DNA of 51,675 bases, taken from assembly GCA_902779055.1 (NCBI GenBank), contig CACZAD010000012.1, positions 1 to 51,675 on the forward strand, in the 5' to 3' direction. The notes under the pieces were generated by a model that worked only from the letters and a program-made list of their open reading frames with translations, did no database searches and had not been told where the DNA came from. The stretch is from Fibrobacter succinogenes (GTDB lineage Bacteria; Fibrobacterota; Fibrobacteria; Fibrobacterales; Fibrobacteraceae). Shown here piece after piece: positions 34,182 to 43,131 of this stretch. The translations under genes were made by a program, and so were the position numbers. Every line of letters starts with the position of its first letter. The stretch's first letter is position 1.

Positions 34182-34685
34182 GTGAAAAGCCTAGAAACCT
34201 TAAAAAAAGCAGGATTTGCGAAGATTTACGAGACGTATGCGCCTATGGTCTATAGGCGCTGCCATCAGCTCCTTCGCGACGAAGCCGAAGCGAGTGACTT
34301 GATGCAGGATGTTTTTGTGCGCATTTATTCCGCACTGGAACGTCTTGATATGCAGTCGCCGAGCAGTCTTTTGTGGAATACGGCCACTAGACTTTGCTTG
34401 AACCGTATTCGCGATAAGCATCGTCGTGGTTTGGACTCCGATTCTTCGAGCCTGCTTGTGAATATTGCTTGTGCCGATGACGAACAGACCGATTACGAGG
34501 CTAAAAACGTTCTCGCTCGGCTGTTCTCGAAAGAACCGGAATCTAGCCGCACGATTGCCGTGCTGCATTACGTGGACGGAATGACTCTCGAAGAAACGGC
34601 GCAAGAAGTTGGACTCTCGGTGAGTGGCGTGCGCAAGCGTTTACGTGGGTTACAGGCGAAAGTAAAAAATCTGGAGGTAAAGTGA
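34182..34685 (+). CDS. ECF-type RNA polymerase sigma factor
   Basis: 167 residues from GTG 34182; the frame is open to 34143 but that part is the promoter-like motif. Region 2 is FAKIYETYAPMVYRRCHQLL followed by DEAEASDLMQDVFVRIYSAL; region 4 is MTLEETAQEVGLSVSGVRKR. This is the sigma-70 ECF layout with no sigma3. It directs RNA polymerase to a dedicated promoter set. The DUF4384-like gene follows with overlapping stop and start, the usual place for an anti-sigma factor. Confidence 0.88.
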   Translation: MKSLETLKKAGFAKIYETYAPMVYRRCHQLLRDEAEASDLMQDVFVRIYSALERLDMQSPSSLLWNTATRLCLNRIRDKHRRGLDSDSSSLLVNIACADDEQTDYEAKNVLARLFSKEPESSRTIAVLHYVDGMTLEETAQEVGLSVSGVRKRLRGLQAKVKNLEVK

Positions 34686-35458
34686 TGATCCCCGATTGGA
34701 AAATTGAAAGGTTCTTGACCGGTGACTTGCCGGAAGAAGAAATGAAAAAGATCCAGAACCTTGAAGCGACAGACGAAATCTTTGCCCAGCGAATCAAGCT
34801 GCTCCGTGAAGACAATATGGCGATTTTGAACAAGTTGCCGTTTGAAACGCTTTCTGAAAAAATTGCAGAAGCGAAGGCGGAATCGGCTCCTCGAACGCTG
34901 AACTTTAGTATCGTGAAGTTTGCTTCGGCGGCTGTGCTTGTGCTTGCCGTGGCGCTGGTGGCTCTGATGTCGCAACGCGAAACCGTTGTGGCCGGGACCG
35001 ATGTTGCTCAAGCGAACGGTGGGGCGCCTGCCCAGGTGGCTCTGCTCGAAACGCAGTCGGATACGCGCATCAAGGGAATGGAAGCCCGTATGGAAGTCTG
35101 GAAAAAGACTCCGGCCGGAATTGTGCAGTTGAACAATCTGGACGAAGCCCGCGAAGGTGACGAAATCCAGTTGCGCTTTGCCGTCCCTGAAAAGTGCTTT
35201 GGACTTCTCTTTAGCATGGACGGTAATGGAGCCTTGACGATGCATATGGGCGATGGCGCAAATGCCATTGAACTTGCTCCGGGCAAAATGAACTCGCTTC
35301 CGTTTGCCTACAAGCTCGACAATGCTCCGCATTTCGAAAAATTCTTCTTGGTCACATCTCAACAGGAATTTGCTGTCGATGAGAAGGACATCGACAAGCT
35401 GTTGAAGAATAATGATGTGAAGGTGGTGAGTGTTACTCTTAAGAAGGTAGGGGAATAA
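34685..35458 (+). CDS. Membrane-anchored anti-sigma candidate with DUF4384-like domain
   Basis: 257 residues from the ATG at 34685 (GGAGGT upstream, TGATG overlap with the sigma gene). Residues 1-75 are cytoplasmic and begin IERFLTGDLPEEEMKKI, an anti-sigma-like start. One membrane helix follows at about 80-98. The periplasmic part (GDEIQLRFAVPEKCFGLLFS, MDGNGALTMHMGDG, then LAPGKMNSLPFAY) resembles DUF4384, a domain often found with caspase-like proteins. Position and topology argue for an anti-sigma factor sensing the envelope, but no zinc-binding or FecR motif is present. Confidence 0.65.
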   Translation: MIPDWKIERFLTGDLPEEEMKKIQNLEATDEIFAQRIKLLREDNMAILNKLPFETLSEKIAEAKAESAPRTLNFSIVKFASAAVLVLAVALVALMSQRETVVAGTDVAQANGGAPAQVALLETQSDTRIKGMEARMEVWKKTPAGIVQLNNLDEAREGDEIQLRFAVPEKCFGLLFSMDGNGALTMHMGDGANAIELAPGKMNSLPFAYKLDNAPHFEKFFLVTSQQEFAVDEKDIDKLLKNNDVKVVSVTLKKVGE

Positions 35459-37728
35459 TGTTTTTCTGTTCGAATAAAGAATTTGGGTTGCTTTCGGTTT
35501 TGTCATTTCTTTTTGTGATGGTGCTGCTTGTTCTGGCGACAAGCGCAGATGCAGCCACCGAATCTAATCGCATTAACCGTTATGTGGTCGCTGTCAGCGC
35601 TAACAATGGCGGTGCAGCCCGTCCGATGTTGCGCTATGCAGAAAGCGATGCCCGTTCTTTTGCAAAGGTGCTTAAGGAAATGGGCGGTGTGACTCCGCAG
35701 AATGTGATCCTGGTGAGAGAACCGTCTGTTGAAGCCTTGCAAAAAGAATTTGCAAAATTGGACGCCAAGATTTTGCAGGACAAGAAAGCTAGCGGCCGTG
35801 ACGAAGTGCTTGTTTACTATAGCGGTCATGCTGATGAAAAGGGTCTCCGTCTTGGCGAAGAAACTTATGCGTGGAAGGAATTGCGCGACCGTATTGATGC
35901 TCTTTCGGCAGACGTGAAGATTGCTGTGATTGACGCTTGCGGTTCCGGTGCGATTACCCGCGTGAAGGGCGGTAAGGCGGTGCCTGCATTCATGGTGGAC
36001 CAAAGCAGCGACATGAAGGGTTATGCGTTCATCACGAGCAGTACTCAGGATGAATCTAGCCAGGAAAGCGATAAGCTCAAGGGTTCGTTTTTTACGCATT
36101 CGCTTGTGAGCGGGCTCCGTGGCGCTGGCGACTTGAGCAGCGATGGCCGCGTGACGCTTTCGGAAGCTTATCAGTTTGCCTTTAACGAAACTCTCCAGAA
36201 GACCGAAACGACGCTGGGCGGTGCGCAGCATCCGAGCCGTGACATGAACCTTGCGGGTACTGGTGACGTGGTGATGACGGACTTGCGTGCAACGGGCGCT
36301 GGCCTTGATTTGGATGAAAGTGTATATGGACGCCTTTACATCCGAGATGCCGACGGTGAACTTGTGGCAGAACTCAACAAAAAGCGCGGCCGTGCGATTA
36401 GTCTTGGCCTCCCTGCTGGTGCGTATACCTTGAACCTCCAGCACGATGTAGATTACATGGGCGCTTCTGTGGTTCTCTCGAACGGCAAGCGTGAAAAGAT
36501 TACGTATGGTAACTTCAAGAGCGTTCTTGCGGAACAGACTGTGCTTCGTGGTGAAATCGGCGGCAATAAGGATTGCTTGAATGATTCTGTGGCTTGCTCC
36601 TTGGATTCCCTGGATCGCAGTGGAAAGTTCCGCACGACATTCAACATCATCAATTCCGATGACAAACCGCGTAAGGGCTTGCAGTTGGGCTTGCTCGTGG
36701 CTCGCACTAAAGATTACATGTTGGGCTCACAGGTCAGCTTTTTGGCGAACGTTGCACACAAGGAAATGCATGGCTTGCAGGTGTCTTCTTCCGTGAACGT
36801 TGCAAAGGAACGTTTTGAGGGTGCGCAGCTTTCTACCGCGGTGAACTATGCCGGCTCTTTTGACGGGGCTCAGCTCAACTCTTCGTTGAATATTTCGAAG
36901 GACAAGTCTTCGGGCTTGCAGATAGCACCTCTGAACATTGCGCTGGATACGCTGAATGGTATGCAGATTGCTGCTGGTGTAAACGTTGCTTATGCTACGA
37001 ATTTGCAGGTGGTGGCTGGCGTCAATGTGGCTAAAGAAGCGAATGTTCAGGTGGCTGCGGGTATAAATGCGGTAAAGAAGAATGATGTCCAGGTGGTGGC
37101 AGGTATTAACGTTGCTGGTGAAAACGACAAGCTCCAAGTCGGTGTGATCAACGTGACGGGTATCGAAAAGGGTCGCCAGTGGGGTATCATCAACTTCTGC
37201 GCTGAATGCGAAAAGTCTCCGGTTGGCCTCATCAATATCGTTGGTAACGGCGTGTGGAGCCTGACTCCCTACATCAACGAAATGGGCGCTTTGGGCGGAT
37301 CGCTTCACTTGGGAACATCTTATTTCTACACGAACCTTGAATGGGCTGGATTCTTCAAGAAGGGTGAAATCTTCAGCGAATTTGAAAAGTTCTATGAAAG
37401 CGGTATCGGTATCGGAACGCAGTTCGGAAAGTACGGAACCCACATTGAACTGGAATACACATTCTTCAATGTTTACAAAAAATTTGGAACAGATGAGGAT
37501 GATTGGAAAACTGGATATCATCATCGTGGACGCGTTGGCTATGTGTACCAGCTATTCCCGGGCTTTGGCCTCTCGGTGGGTGGCACGCTGAACTTTACAA
37601 GCGTCGGTTATTTGAACAAACTTTTGCTGAAGCCGATGGCTGATTACCACGATGACTTTGGCTCTCAAAAGCACAGGGCACGTTGGTGGCCTGGATTCTA
37701 CGCTGGCCTTACCCTCGGAAGATTCTAA
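35458..37728 (+). CDS. Exported caspase-fold protein with tandem surface repeats
   Basis: 756 residues. Signal peptide 1-33. Caspase (C14) domain at about 40-275 with YYSGHADEKG (His124) and VIDACGSGA (Cys161), the expected His/Cys dyad; Ala replaces Gly after His124. A small beta domain follows (about 290-365). About a dozen repeats of about 19 residues occupy 405-600, of the form GLQVxxxVNVAK or VQVVAGINV, resembling LA_2272-type surface repeats. The C-terminal part ends in an aromatic beta-barrel-like stretch (FYAGLTLGRF). It is probably an outer-membrane protein with a periplasmic or surface protease-like head. TAATG overlap couples it to the anti-sigma candidate. Confidence 0.78.
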   Translation: MFFCSNKEFGLLSVLSFLFVMVLLVLATSADAATESNRINRYVVAVSANNGGAARPMLRYAESDARSFAKVLKEMGGVTPQNVILVREPSVEALQKEFAKLDAKILQDKKASGRDEVLVYYSGHADEKGLRLGEETYAWKELRDRIDALSADVKIAVIDACGSGAITRVKGGKAVPAFMVDQSSDMKGYAFITSSTQDESSQESDKLKGSFFTHSLVSGLRGAGDLSSDGRVTLSEAYQFAFNETLQKTETTLGGAQHPSRDMNLAGTGDVVMTDLRATGAGLDLDESVYGRLYIRDADGELVAELNKKRGRAISLGLPAGAYTLNLQHDVDYMGASVVLSNGKREKITYGNFKSVLAEQTVLRGEIGGNKDCLNDSVACSLDSLDRSGKFRTTFNIINSDDKPRKGLQLGLLVARTKDYMLGSQVSFLANVAHKEMHGLQVSSSVNVAKERFEGAQLSTAVNYAGSFDGAQLNSSLNISKDKSSGLQIAPLNIALDTLNGMQIAAGVNVAYATNLQVVAGVNVAKEANVQVAAGINAVKKNDVQVVAGINVAGENDKLQVGVINVTGIEKGRQWGIINFCAECEKSPVGLINIVGNGVWSLTPYINEMGALGGSLHLGTSYFYTNLEWAGFFKKGEIFSEFEKFYESGIGIGTQFGKYGTHIELEYTFFNVYKKFGTDEDDWKTGYHHRGRVGYVYQLFPGFGLSVGGTLNFTSVGYLNKLLLKPMADYHDDFGSQKHRARWWPGFYAGLTLGRF

Positions 37729-37752
37729 AAACTTTGCGTCGTTAACTTGTTG

Positions 37753-37778
37753 TGCCCGCCAATGCGCGGGCATTTTTT
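37753..37778 (+). terminator. Rho-independent terminator after the caspase-like gene
   Basis: TGCCCGC (37753-37759) / GCGGGCA (37766-37772) with a 6-nt loop, followed by TTTTTT (37773-37778). Confidence 0.8.
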
Positions 37779-37791
37779 GTATGCGCTTGTC

Positions 37792-37819
37792 ATCCCCGAC
37801 TTGTTCGGGGATTTTTTTT
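37792..37819 (+). terminator. Second terminator formed by an interspersed repeat
   Basis: ATCCCCGA (37792-37799) / TCGGGGAT (37805-37812), perfect 8-bp stem with loop CTTGT and a following T-run. It is a member of the GTCATCCCCGAC repeat family, here able to act as a backup terminator. Confidence 0.75.
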
Positions 37820-37844
37820 GTATGTATTGCTTTTGATATTTGCT

Positions 37845-37875
37845 GTCACCCCGGCCACTGTGCCGGGGGCGCCTT
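37845..37875. repeat. GTCACCCCGG-type interspersed hairpin
   Basis: CCCCGGC (37849-37855) / GCCGGGG (37862-37868) within GTCACCCCGG...GGGGGCGCCTT. A close relative lies at 46911-46937. Confidence 0.6.
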
Positions 37876-37912
37876 TGTCCTTTTATAAAAAATTTATTTT
37901 TTATGATTATGT

Positions 37913-37940
37913 GGTAACACTTTTTGTACCTTAAGGTGTT
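37913..37940 (+). promoter_or_regulatory. Putative ECF promoter 2 (TonB-dependent receptor)
   Basis: GGTAACAC (37913-37920), 14 bases, then GGTGTT (37935-37940). Same length and spacing as the copies at 34146 and 42228. It is 27 bases from the receptor start codon and lies after a triple hairpin that would isolate it from the upstream operon. Confidence 0.68.
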
Positions 37941-37967
37941 CCATTGGGGAAAGGTTTAGGAAATTTA

Positions 37968-40415
37968 ATGAGTTTTATGTTGAAAATTGTTGTTTTTGTG
38001 TCGATGATGGTTGCGCTTGCCGCAGCCCGCGATAGTCTTATCTTCAATGGAATTGTTCAGGATGACTCGTTTGCGGCTGACGAAAAGCTGAATGTCGAAA
38101 TCCTTGAAACGGGCGAGGCGCTGCAGACGACTGTAGGGGCGCCTTTTAGCGTTGTCTTGCCAGAAGATACGCTTTGGAATGTGTGCGTCACGAACTCCGA
38201 TACGGCAGGGGCTGCAAAGGAAAAGTGCTATGAACTGCTTTACCTCGGTAGCGATAGCGTGTTCAGCATGACTCTTGGCCCCGATGCCGTCACGGTTGAA
38301 GATACGATTTCGAACGATCGCGCTGAAACGAAAGAGGACTCTTCGTCATTGCGAACCGAAGGCGCTGCGGTCTCTGATAGTTCTTCCGATGTCGATGTAG
38401 AAAAACTCCTCGCTTCGGATGGTGCAAACTCGAAAGTGACCGAACTCAAGAAAGTCGTGGTGCAGTTGCGTCGTCGCCCCAAGCGCAAGCCGGGTGAATC
38501 CGTGGTGAGTGCGAAGTCCATCAAGCGTATGCCGGGCCTTGCCGAAGCGGATGTAATCAAGAGCATCCAGGCGCTTCCGGGCGTTGTTGCCAGTTCCGAT
38601 TTCAGCTCCAAGATTTATGTGCGTGGCGGCGCTGCCGACCAGAACCTTTTCCTGTTCGACAATGCGGTCGTCTATTCGCCTGTGCATTTCTTTGGACTTT
38701 TCAGCACGTTCCTCGTCGAAGGTATAGACGATGTGCAGTTCTACAAGAGCGGATTCCCGGCGCAGTACGGCAATCGCTTGAGTTCCGTGCTCAAGATGGA
38801 TGGCCGTGCGGGCGGTCAGGATTCCGTGGAAGAATGGTTCAGCAAGTCTAGCATCAAGGTCAGTACATTTGCGGCGCAGCTCCATACCGAAGGCCATAAG
38901 GGTCCTGCGCGTTGGGTGCTTGCTGGCCGTACGACTTACATTGGCTATGTCCTTGATTTGTGCAATGCGATTGGGCTTTTGGACCTCGATCTTGATTACG
39001 AATTTACGGACTTGCAAGGAACCTTCATGTACGACTTTTCAAAAGATACGCGCATGAAACTCAGCTTCTATGTCGGCAAGGACCGCTTGGAATTTGACCC
39101 GCTTTATATGGACTGGGGAAACATTGCTATCCCGCTTGGATTCTACCACCGCATCAATGGCAACTGGGACTACAATGCGACTCTCGCTTACAGCAAGTTC
39201 TACCAGACGATGAAGGTGAGTGATCTTATGTCGATTGAAATGCTCCTATACACATTTGCCGGTAAGCAGTGGCTCAATTATCGCGGGATTGACAACCATA
39301 CGATAACATTGGGCTACGAACTGGAATATGACTATGAGCGGTATCAAGAATCGATGGCCTCGATCTCGGTTGCTGATATTGAAAAGCCGTTCCATCATGT
39401 GGCTTATGTGCAGGATGCCTGGAAGATTTCGCCGGATTACTTGCTGCAATATGGTTTGCGATTCAATTACCAGACGGCATCAAAGCACTTTGGCGTAGAA
39501 TCGCGAGCCTCGTTGAACATCAATCTTGACGATACGAAGTCGTTGGAACTTTATGGCGGTTACTATTTGCAGTATATGAATTCGATTGTGTATACCGACC
39601 AGGAAACGTTAAACGAGTTCTATTACCCGGCAACGACAACGACGGATGGCAAACATATCAAGCCTGCTTCTTCATGGCTGCTTGCGGCGGAGTATAGCCA
39701 TCGCGATCTGTTTGACGGTTATGATTTTACGGCTGGAGTTTACTACAAGACTCAAAGCAACTTGAATACTTTTGCGATGAAAACGGACAGCAGCAGTGAA
39801 TCAAGTTCCGATGAATTGGTGCTAGCCGACAATTTTGGCACGGCAGATGGATATTCCTTTGGTTACGAGCTTTCGCTCCGCAAGGATAAAGGCTGGTGGT
39901 TCGGTGGAATCAACTGGAGCCAGAGTATCAGCGTTGCGCGTTCCAATGACGGAACCAAGGCGTATTACCCGAGTTGGCATCAACCGTATGCGCTAAAGAT
40001 GGATTTGGGCATCAACTGGAAAGGCGATGAAGACGCCCTCTGGAAGCATAAGAAAAAGGGTCGTTATTTGCGCTCCTCCTTGGCTCTCAAGTATTCGTCG
40101 GGAATGCCGATTAGTGAGTACAAAGGTTATTACTTGCAGCAGGAAATCGGAACGCAAAGATATTCAGACGATATCGTTGTTCTTCCAGGAAGCCGCAATG
40201 CTGGCCGCCAGACGGACTATTTCAGGATTGACTTGAAGGCGATTGACATGGGACGCGAAGGCAAGTGGAACTTTAGCTGGACCATTATCAACCTGACGAA
40301 TCACGATAACATGTTCTTCACTTTCTACGATACGCGCAAGACTCCGCCGAAGAAAACAGAAATTACTCAGTTCCCCTTTTTACCGATTATGTTGAATTAT
40401 GAATACTACTTTTAG
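37968..40415 (+). CDS. TonB-dependent outer-membrane receptor
   Basis: 815 residues from the ATG at 37968 (AGGA seven bases upstream). Signal peptide 1-20. An N-terminal beta-sandwich-like domain (about 25-110) is followed by an acidic linker and the plug: SIKRMPGLAEADVIKSIQAL, PGV, SSKIYVRGGAADQNLFLFDN, then FGLFSTFLVEGIDDVQFYKS and GNRLSSVLKMDGRAG. The rest is a 22-strand-type barrel ending in LNYEYYF. It imports a large or scarce ligand with TonB energy. The ligand is unknown; the linked lipoprotein may be its surface partner. Confidence 0.88.
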   Translation: MSFMLKIVVFVSMMVALAAARDSLIFNGIVQDDSFAADEKLNVEILETGEALQTTVGAPFSVVLPEDTLWNVCVTNSDTAGAAKEKCYELLYLGSDSVFSMTLGPDAVTVEDTISNDRAETKEDSSSLRTEGAAVSDSSSDVDVEKLLASDGANSKVTELKKVVVQLRRRPKRKPGESVVSAKSIKRMPGLAEADVIKSIQALPGVVASSDFSSKIYVRGGAADQNLFLFDNAVVYSPVHFFGLFSTFLVEGIDDVQFYKSGFPAQYGNRLSSVLKMDGRAGGQDSVEEWFSKSSIKVSTFAAQLHTEGHKGPARWVLAGRTTYIGYVLDLCNAIGLLDLDLDYEFTDLQGTFMYDFSKDTRMKLSFYVGKDRLEFDPLYMDWGNIAIPLGFYHRINGNWDYNATLAYSKFYQTMKVSDLMSIEMLLYTFAGKQWLNYRGIDNHTITLGYELEYDYERYQESMASISVADIEKPFHHVAYVQDAWKISPDYLLQYGLRFNYQTASKHFGVESRASLNINLDDTKSLELYGGYYLQYMNSIVYTDQETLNEFYYPATTTTDGKHIKPASSWLLAAEYSHRDLFDGYDFTAGVYYKTQSNLNTFAMKTDSSSESSSDELVLADNFGTADGYSFGYELSLRKDKGWWFGGINWSQSISVARSNDGTKAYYPSWHQPYALKMDLGINWKGDEDALWKHKKKGRYLRSSLALKYSSGMPISEYKGYYLQQEIGTQRYSDDIVVLPGSRNAGRQTDYFRIDLKAIDMGREGKWNFSWTIINLTNHDNMFFTFYDTRKTPPKKTEITQFPFLPIMLNYEYYF

Positions 40416-40451
40416 TTAATAGTTTGTAGTTGATAGTCAAGAAGGTTTGTT

Positions 40452-42203
40452 ATGAATGTTTTTTTTGAATGTAAAAATTTAGGCGTCATTGCGAGTCACG
40501 GTAGTGGCGAAGCAATCTATAATGTTTTTTGTAGGCGATTCCTCTCGTCTCTCGTCTGGATTCTCTCGTCTGTTTTTCTCGTTGCTTGCGATTTTCATGG
40601 TCCGTGGGAATATTATCCCGAAGACCGTGAAGTCTATACGGGCATTTATACGTACGGATATATCCTTGCCGATGGTGATGCTAATGTCTGTTTTTCAAAA
40701 GTGTATGAGTTGGACGAAGCCTCTTCACAAGACTTCGCTTTCTATGACAGCGCTGATGTAACAATTAGCGGACGATTTGTGTTTGGCAGAAATTTTGAAA
40801 GAATTGACACGACTGCGGTTCTCAAACCGGAATCGTCAAGGCCGAATTGCTTTTATACCCCTTATTTATTTTACGGAATTTCGGGCGAATCGTATGAGTT
40901 GAACGCTTCCTTTAAATGGGATAGTGCTGGTCATATGGTGAAATCGACTTATAAAGCTGTTGCGACAATTCCGAACCGCATAAAGGTTAAGGGGATGAAT
41001 GCTCCCCAGCAAGATGGTAGTTACAAATGGATTGAAAATCCGCGGAGCGATACGACGAAAAGGTTATATCCAGTTATTGATTTTACGGTATCTTTCCTGG
41101 AATTCCCGATGGATATGGAATTTGTAAAGGTTGCCCTTGATTACGATCAGTCTGTGCGTGGCGTCCTTTCGATTATGAATTATAACATCATGGATGGGGA
41201 ATCGCAGAAAACGACGATGAACCAGATGTTCAAGGGAATGACCGATGCCGATGAAACGGGGTACCGGGGAATCTCTATGCATGATCCTCTGGAAGAACAG
41301 CAAAACCTTGGTTTTTCGTCGAATCGCACAATCGCAGGAAACAAGAATCTTGACACGCTTTACCTGATGAATATGATGCTTCCGATAGGAACCTTCTCGG
41401 TAGACCTTTATTCGACCGATGATGCGTATATTGACTATATGGAGAAGGTCAAACAATCCGTTTCGGATTCTCGTTTTGTCCCCGAATCGAATATCCAGAA
41501 TGGAATGGGTGTGTTTAGCGGGATGGCTAAAAATACGATTACTGTAGAAGTTAGTGGTGATGCCGTAGGTTTTTCTCACATTGCTTGGGCGAATTGCAAA
41601 GACACTAAAGGTGACAATTCTGATAGCTGGGATTCTCGTGGGTGCAGGCTTTATCAGGATGTCGCTTGCTCTGGAATGAATAATGATGATGTTTATGATG
41701 ATGGGTTGGAAAAAGCTAATGAAAAGGCCGCCTTGCTTTATAGTGATTCCGTTTATAATAGACATGTCAAGTCTTGCTTTGCATCTAATGTGAAGGCAGC
41801 GATGATGCTGGATACGACAAAGTGGTCGTTGTTCTTGCCGGATACGATACATGCGGATGATAAGGCTAATGCTTATGCAGATGGTTTAAAACGCTATTGC
41901 ATCGCAAGTAATTTTGAAAGTAACCACATTGCAGATTGTTCTGCGCTGAAACGTGATTGCTTGGAAAATCCTGAAAAAAATTACTGCAAGGAATATCTGT
42001 GGCTCTGGTGTGCTGACCGTGGCTGGGATTTGGATGAGTACGAACAGTGTAAGTCTGCACTTGTGAGCCGTTATTACCTCCAGGATTTAAAATCCAGTGT
42101 CTTAAAACGCGAAGTCGAGAATGTGTGTTATGGCCTGGGCGCAGAACCCAAAATTTGCGAGAACTGGTGCAGTATCAAGGACGGTCGTATCGAATGCCAG
42201 TAA
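40452..42203 (+). CDS. Large lipoprotein paired with the TonB-dependent receptor
   Basis: 583 residues as written. The lipobox FLVAC is near residue 46, unusually deep. The extra N-terminal part is encoded by an interspersed repeat (40485-40518), and the original start may have been lost or lie elsewhere. The first 170 mature residues (YGYILADGDANVCFSKVYEL, ADVTISG, GISGESYELNASFKWDS, then VATIPNRIKV) have the layout of DUF4249 lipoproteins that accompany receptors in Bacteroidetes. The C-terminal 200 residues are rich in Cys (over a dozen), suggesting disulfides. A surface ligand-binding role is inferred. Confidence 0.65.
   Translation: MNVFFECKNLGVIASHGSGEAIYNVFCRRFLSSLVWILSSVFLVACDFHGPWEYYPEDREVYTGIYTYGYILADGDANVCFSKVYELDEASSQDFAFYDSADVTISGRFVFGRNFERIDTTAVLKPESSRPNCFYTPYLFYGISGESYELNASFKWDSAGHMVKSTYKAVATIPNRIKVKGMNAPQQDGSYKWIENPRSDTTKRLYPVIDFTVSFLEFPMDMEFVKVALDYDQSVRGVLSIMNYNIMDGESQKTTMNQMFKGMTDADETGYRGISMHDPLEEQQNLGFSSNRTIAGNKNLDTLYLMNMMLPIGTFSVDLYSTDDAYIDYMEKVKQSVSDSRFVPESNIQNGMGVFSGMAKNTITVEVSGDAVGFSHIAWANCKDTKGDNSDSWDSRGCRLYQDVACSGMNNDDVYDDGLEKANEKAALLYSDSVYNRHVKSCFASNVKAAMMLDTTKWSLFLPDTIHADDKANAYADGLKRYCIASNFESNHIADCSALKRDCLENPEKNYCKEYLWLWCADRGWDLDEYEQCKSALVSRYYLQDLKSSVLKREVENVCYGLGAEPKICENWCSIKDGRIECQ
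40485..40518. repeat. GTCATTGCGAG...GCGAAGCAATCT repeat inside a coding region
   Basis: GTCATTGCGAGTCACGGTAG then TGGCGAAGCAATCT. The same repeat is at 45776-45804. It encodes VIASHGSGEAI in the N-terminal extension of the lipoprotein. Confidence 0.7.
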
Positions 42204-42227
42204 TTCTTGAAATTTTTTATCAAACAC

Positions 42228-42255
42228 GGTGACACTTTTGGTGGGTCCAGGTGTT
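42228..42255 (+). promoter_or_regulatory. Putative ECF promoter 3 (TonB energising operon)
   Basis: GGTGACAC (42228-42235), 14 bases, then GGTGTT (42250-42255), 39 bases before the DUF3450 start codon. One base differs from the other two copies. Confidence 0.65.
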
Positions 42256-42294
42256 TAAATAATGTAATTTAGAGACAACCTATTTGGATTAGTT

Positions 42295-43131
42295 ATGAAA
42301 CGATTGAATATATTGCCTTTTGCGGTCCTTGTTTTCTCGCTTTCGGGCCTTGCTTTTGCAGACTACGAGTCCGAAATCCGCGACTTGAAAATGCAAAAGG
42401 AAAAGCTGAATTCTGAAATTCAAAACTTGAATAATCGAATCGCATCGACGGATTCGATGCTGCGTGCGGATGTGTCCCACCGCCAGTTGCTTGAACAGCG
42501 CTACAAGGCCGATGTGGAACGCCGTAATCTGGAAATCGACAGCCTGAACGCGAAAATCCGTAAGGTAGCCGCCAACCTCCAGCAAGAACGCAACAAGCAG
42601 GCTCGTGCAAAGAACCGCAGTGAAAATGTGGCCGCCAAGCGCCGTGCCTTGCGCTTGGAGCTTGCGAAAATCAGCAAAAAACTGGAATCGCAAATTGCAC
42701 AGACGCTCCCGTGGGAACGCGATAGCAGACTCGATCGCGCAAAGTCGCTCACCCGTGAGATAGAAAGCGGCAATGCCTCCGAAGAAGAAGCTTTTTCTCG
42801 CCTCAAGTCTCTGCTGGGCGAAGAAATCAAGTTCGGTGACGAGGTTGCGATTGTCAATAGTCCCTTGACCCGCAAGGATGGCGAAATCGTAAATGCTTCG
42901 ATTCTCCGCATTGGCAACCAGTGGATGGTCTATGTGGACGAAAATGGAGCGCAGTATGGTCGCCTCGAACGTAAAATCGAAAATGGAAATGTTGTGTACG
43001 AATGGAATGAAAACTTGAATCTGGAAGAACGCGCTGCCGTGAAGTTCGCCATTGATGTGAAACAGGCGAAAAAGCCGCCTCAGATTGTGAACTTGCCTGT
43101 AAGCCTTTCTGTTGTGGGAGGTGCAAAATGA
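42295..43131 (+). CDS. DUF3450-type periplasmic coiled-coil protein
   Basis: 278 residues. Signal peptide 1-22 (GLAFA), a long coiled coil at about 24-130, and a C-terminal globular part with SLLGEEIKFGDEVAIVNSPL, VNASILRIGNQWMVYVDENG. DUF3450 proteins sit at the head of tonB2-type operons next to TtpC-like ExbB proteins. Its stop overlaps the next start by 4 bp (ATGA). It probably works with TtpC in the periplasm. Confidence 0.78.
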   Translation: MKRLNILPFAVLVFSLSGLAFADYESEIRDLKMQKEKLNSEIQNLNNRIASTDSMLRADVSHRQLLEQRYKADVERRNLEIDSLNAKIRKVAANLQQERNKQARAKNRSENVAAKRRALRLELAKISKKLESQIAQTLPWERDSRLDRAKSLTREIESGNASEEEAFSRLKSLLGEEIKFGDEVAIVNSPLTRKDGEIVNASILRIGNQWMVYVDENGAQYGRLERKIENGNVVYEWNENLNLEERAAVKFAIDVKQAKKPPQIVNLPVSLSVVGGAK

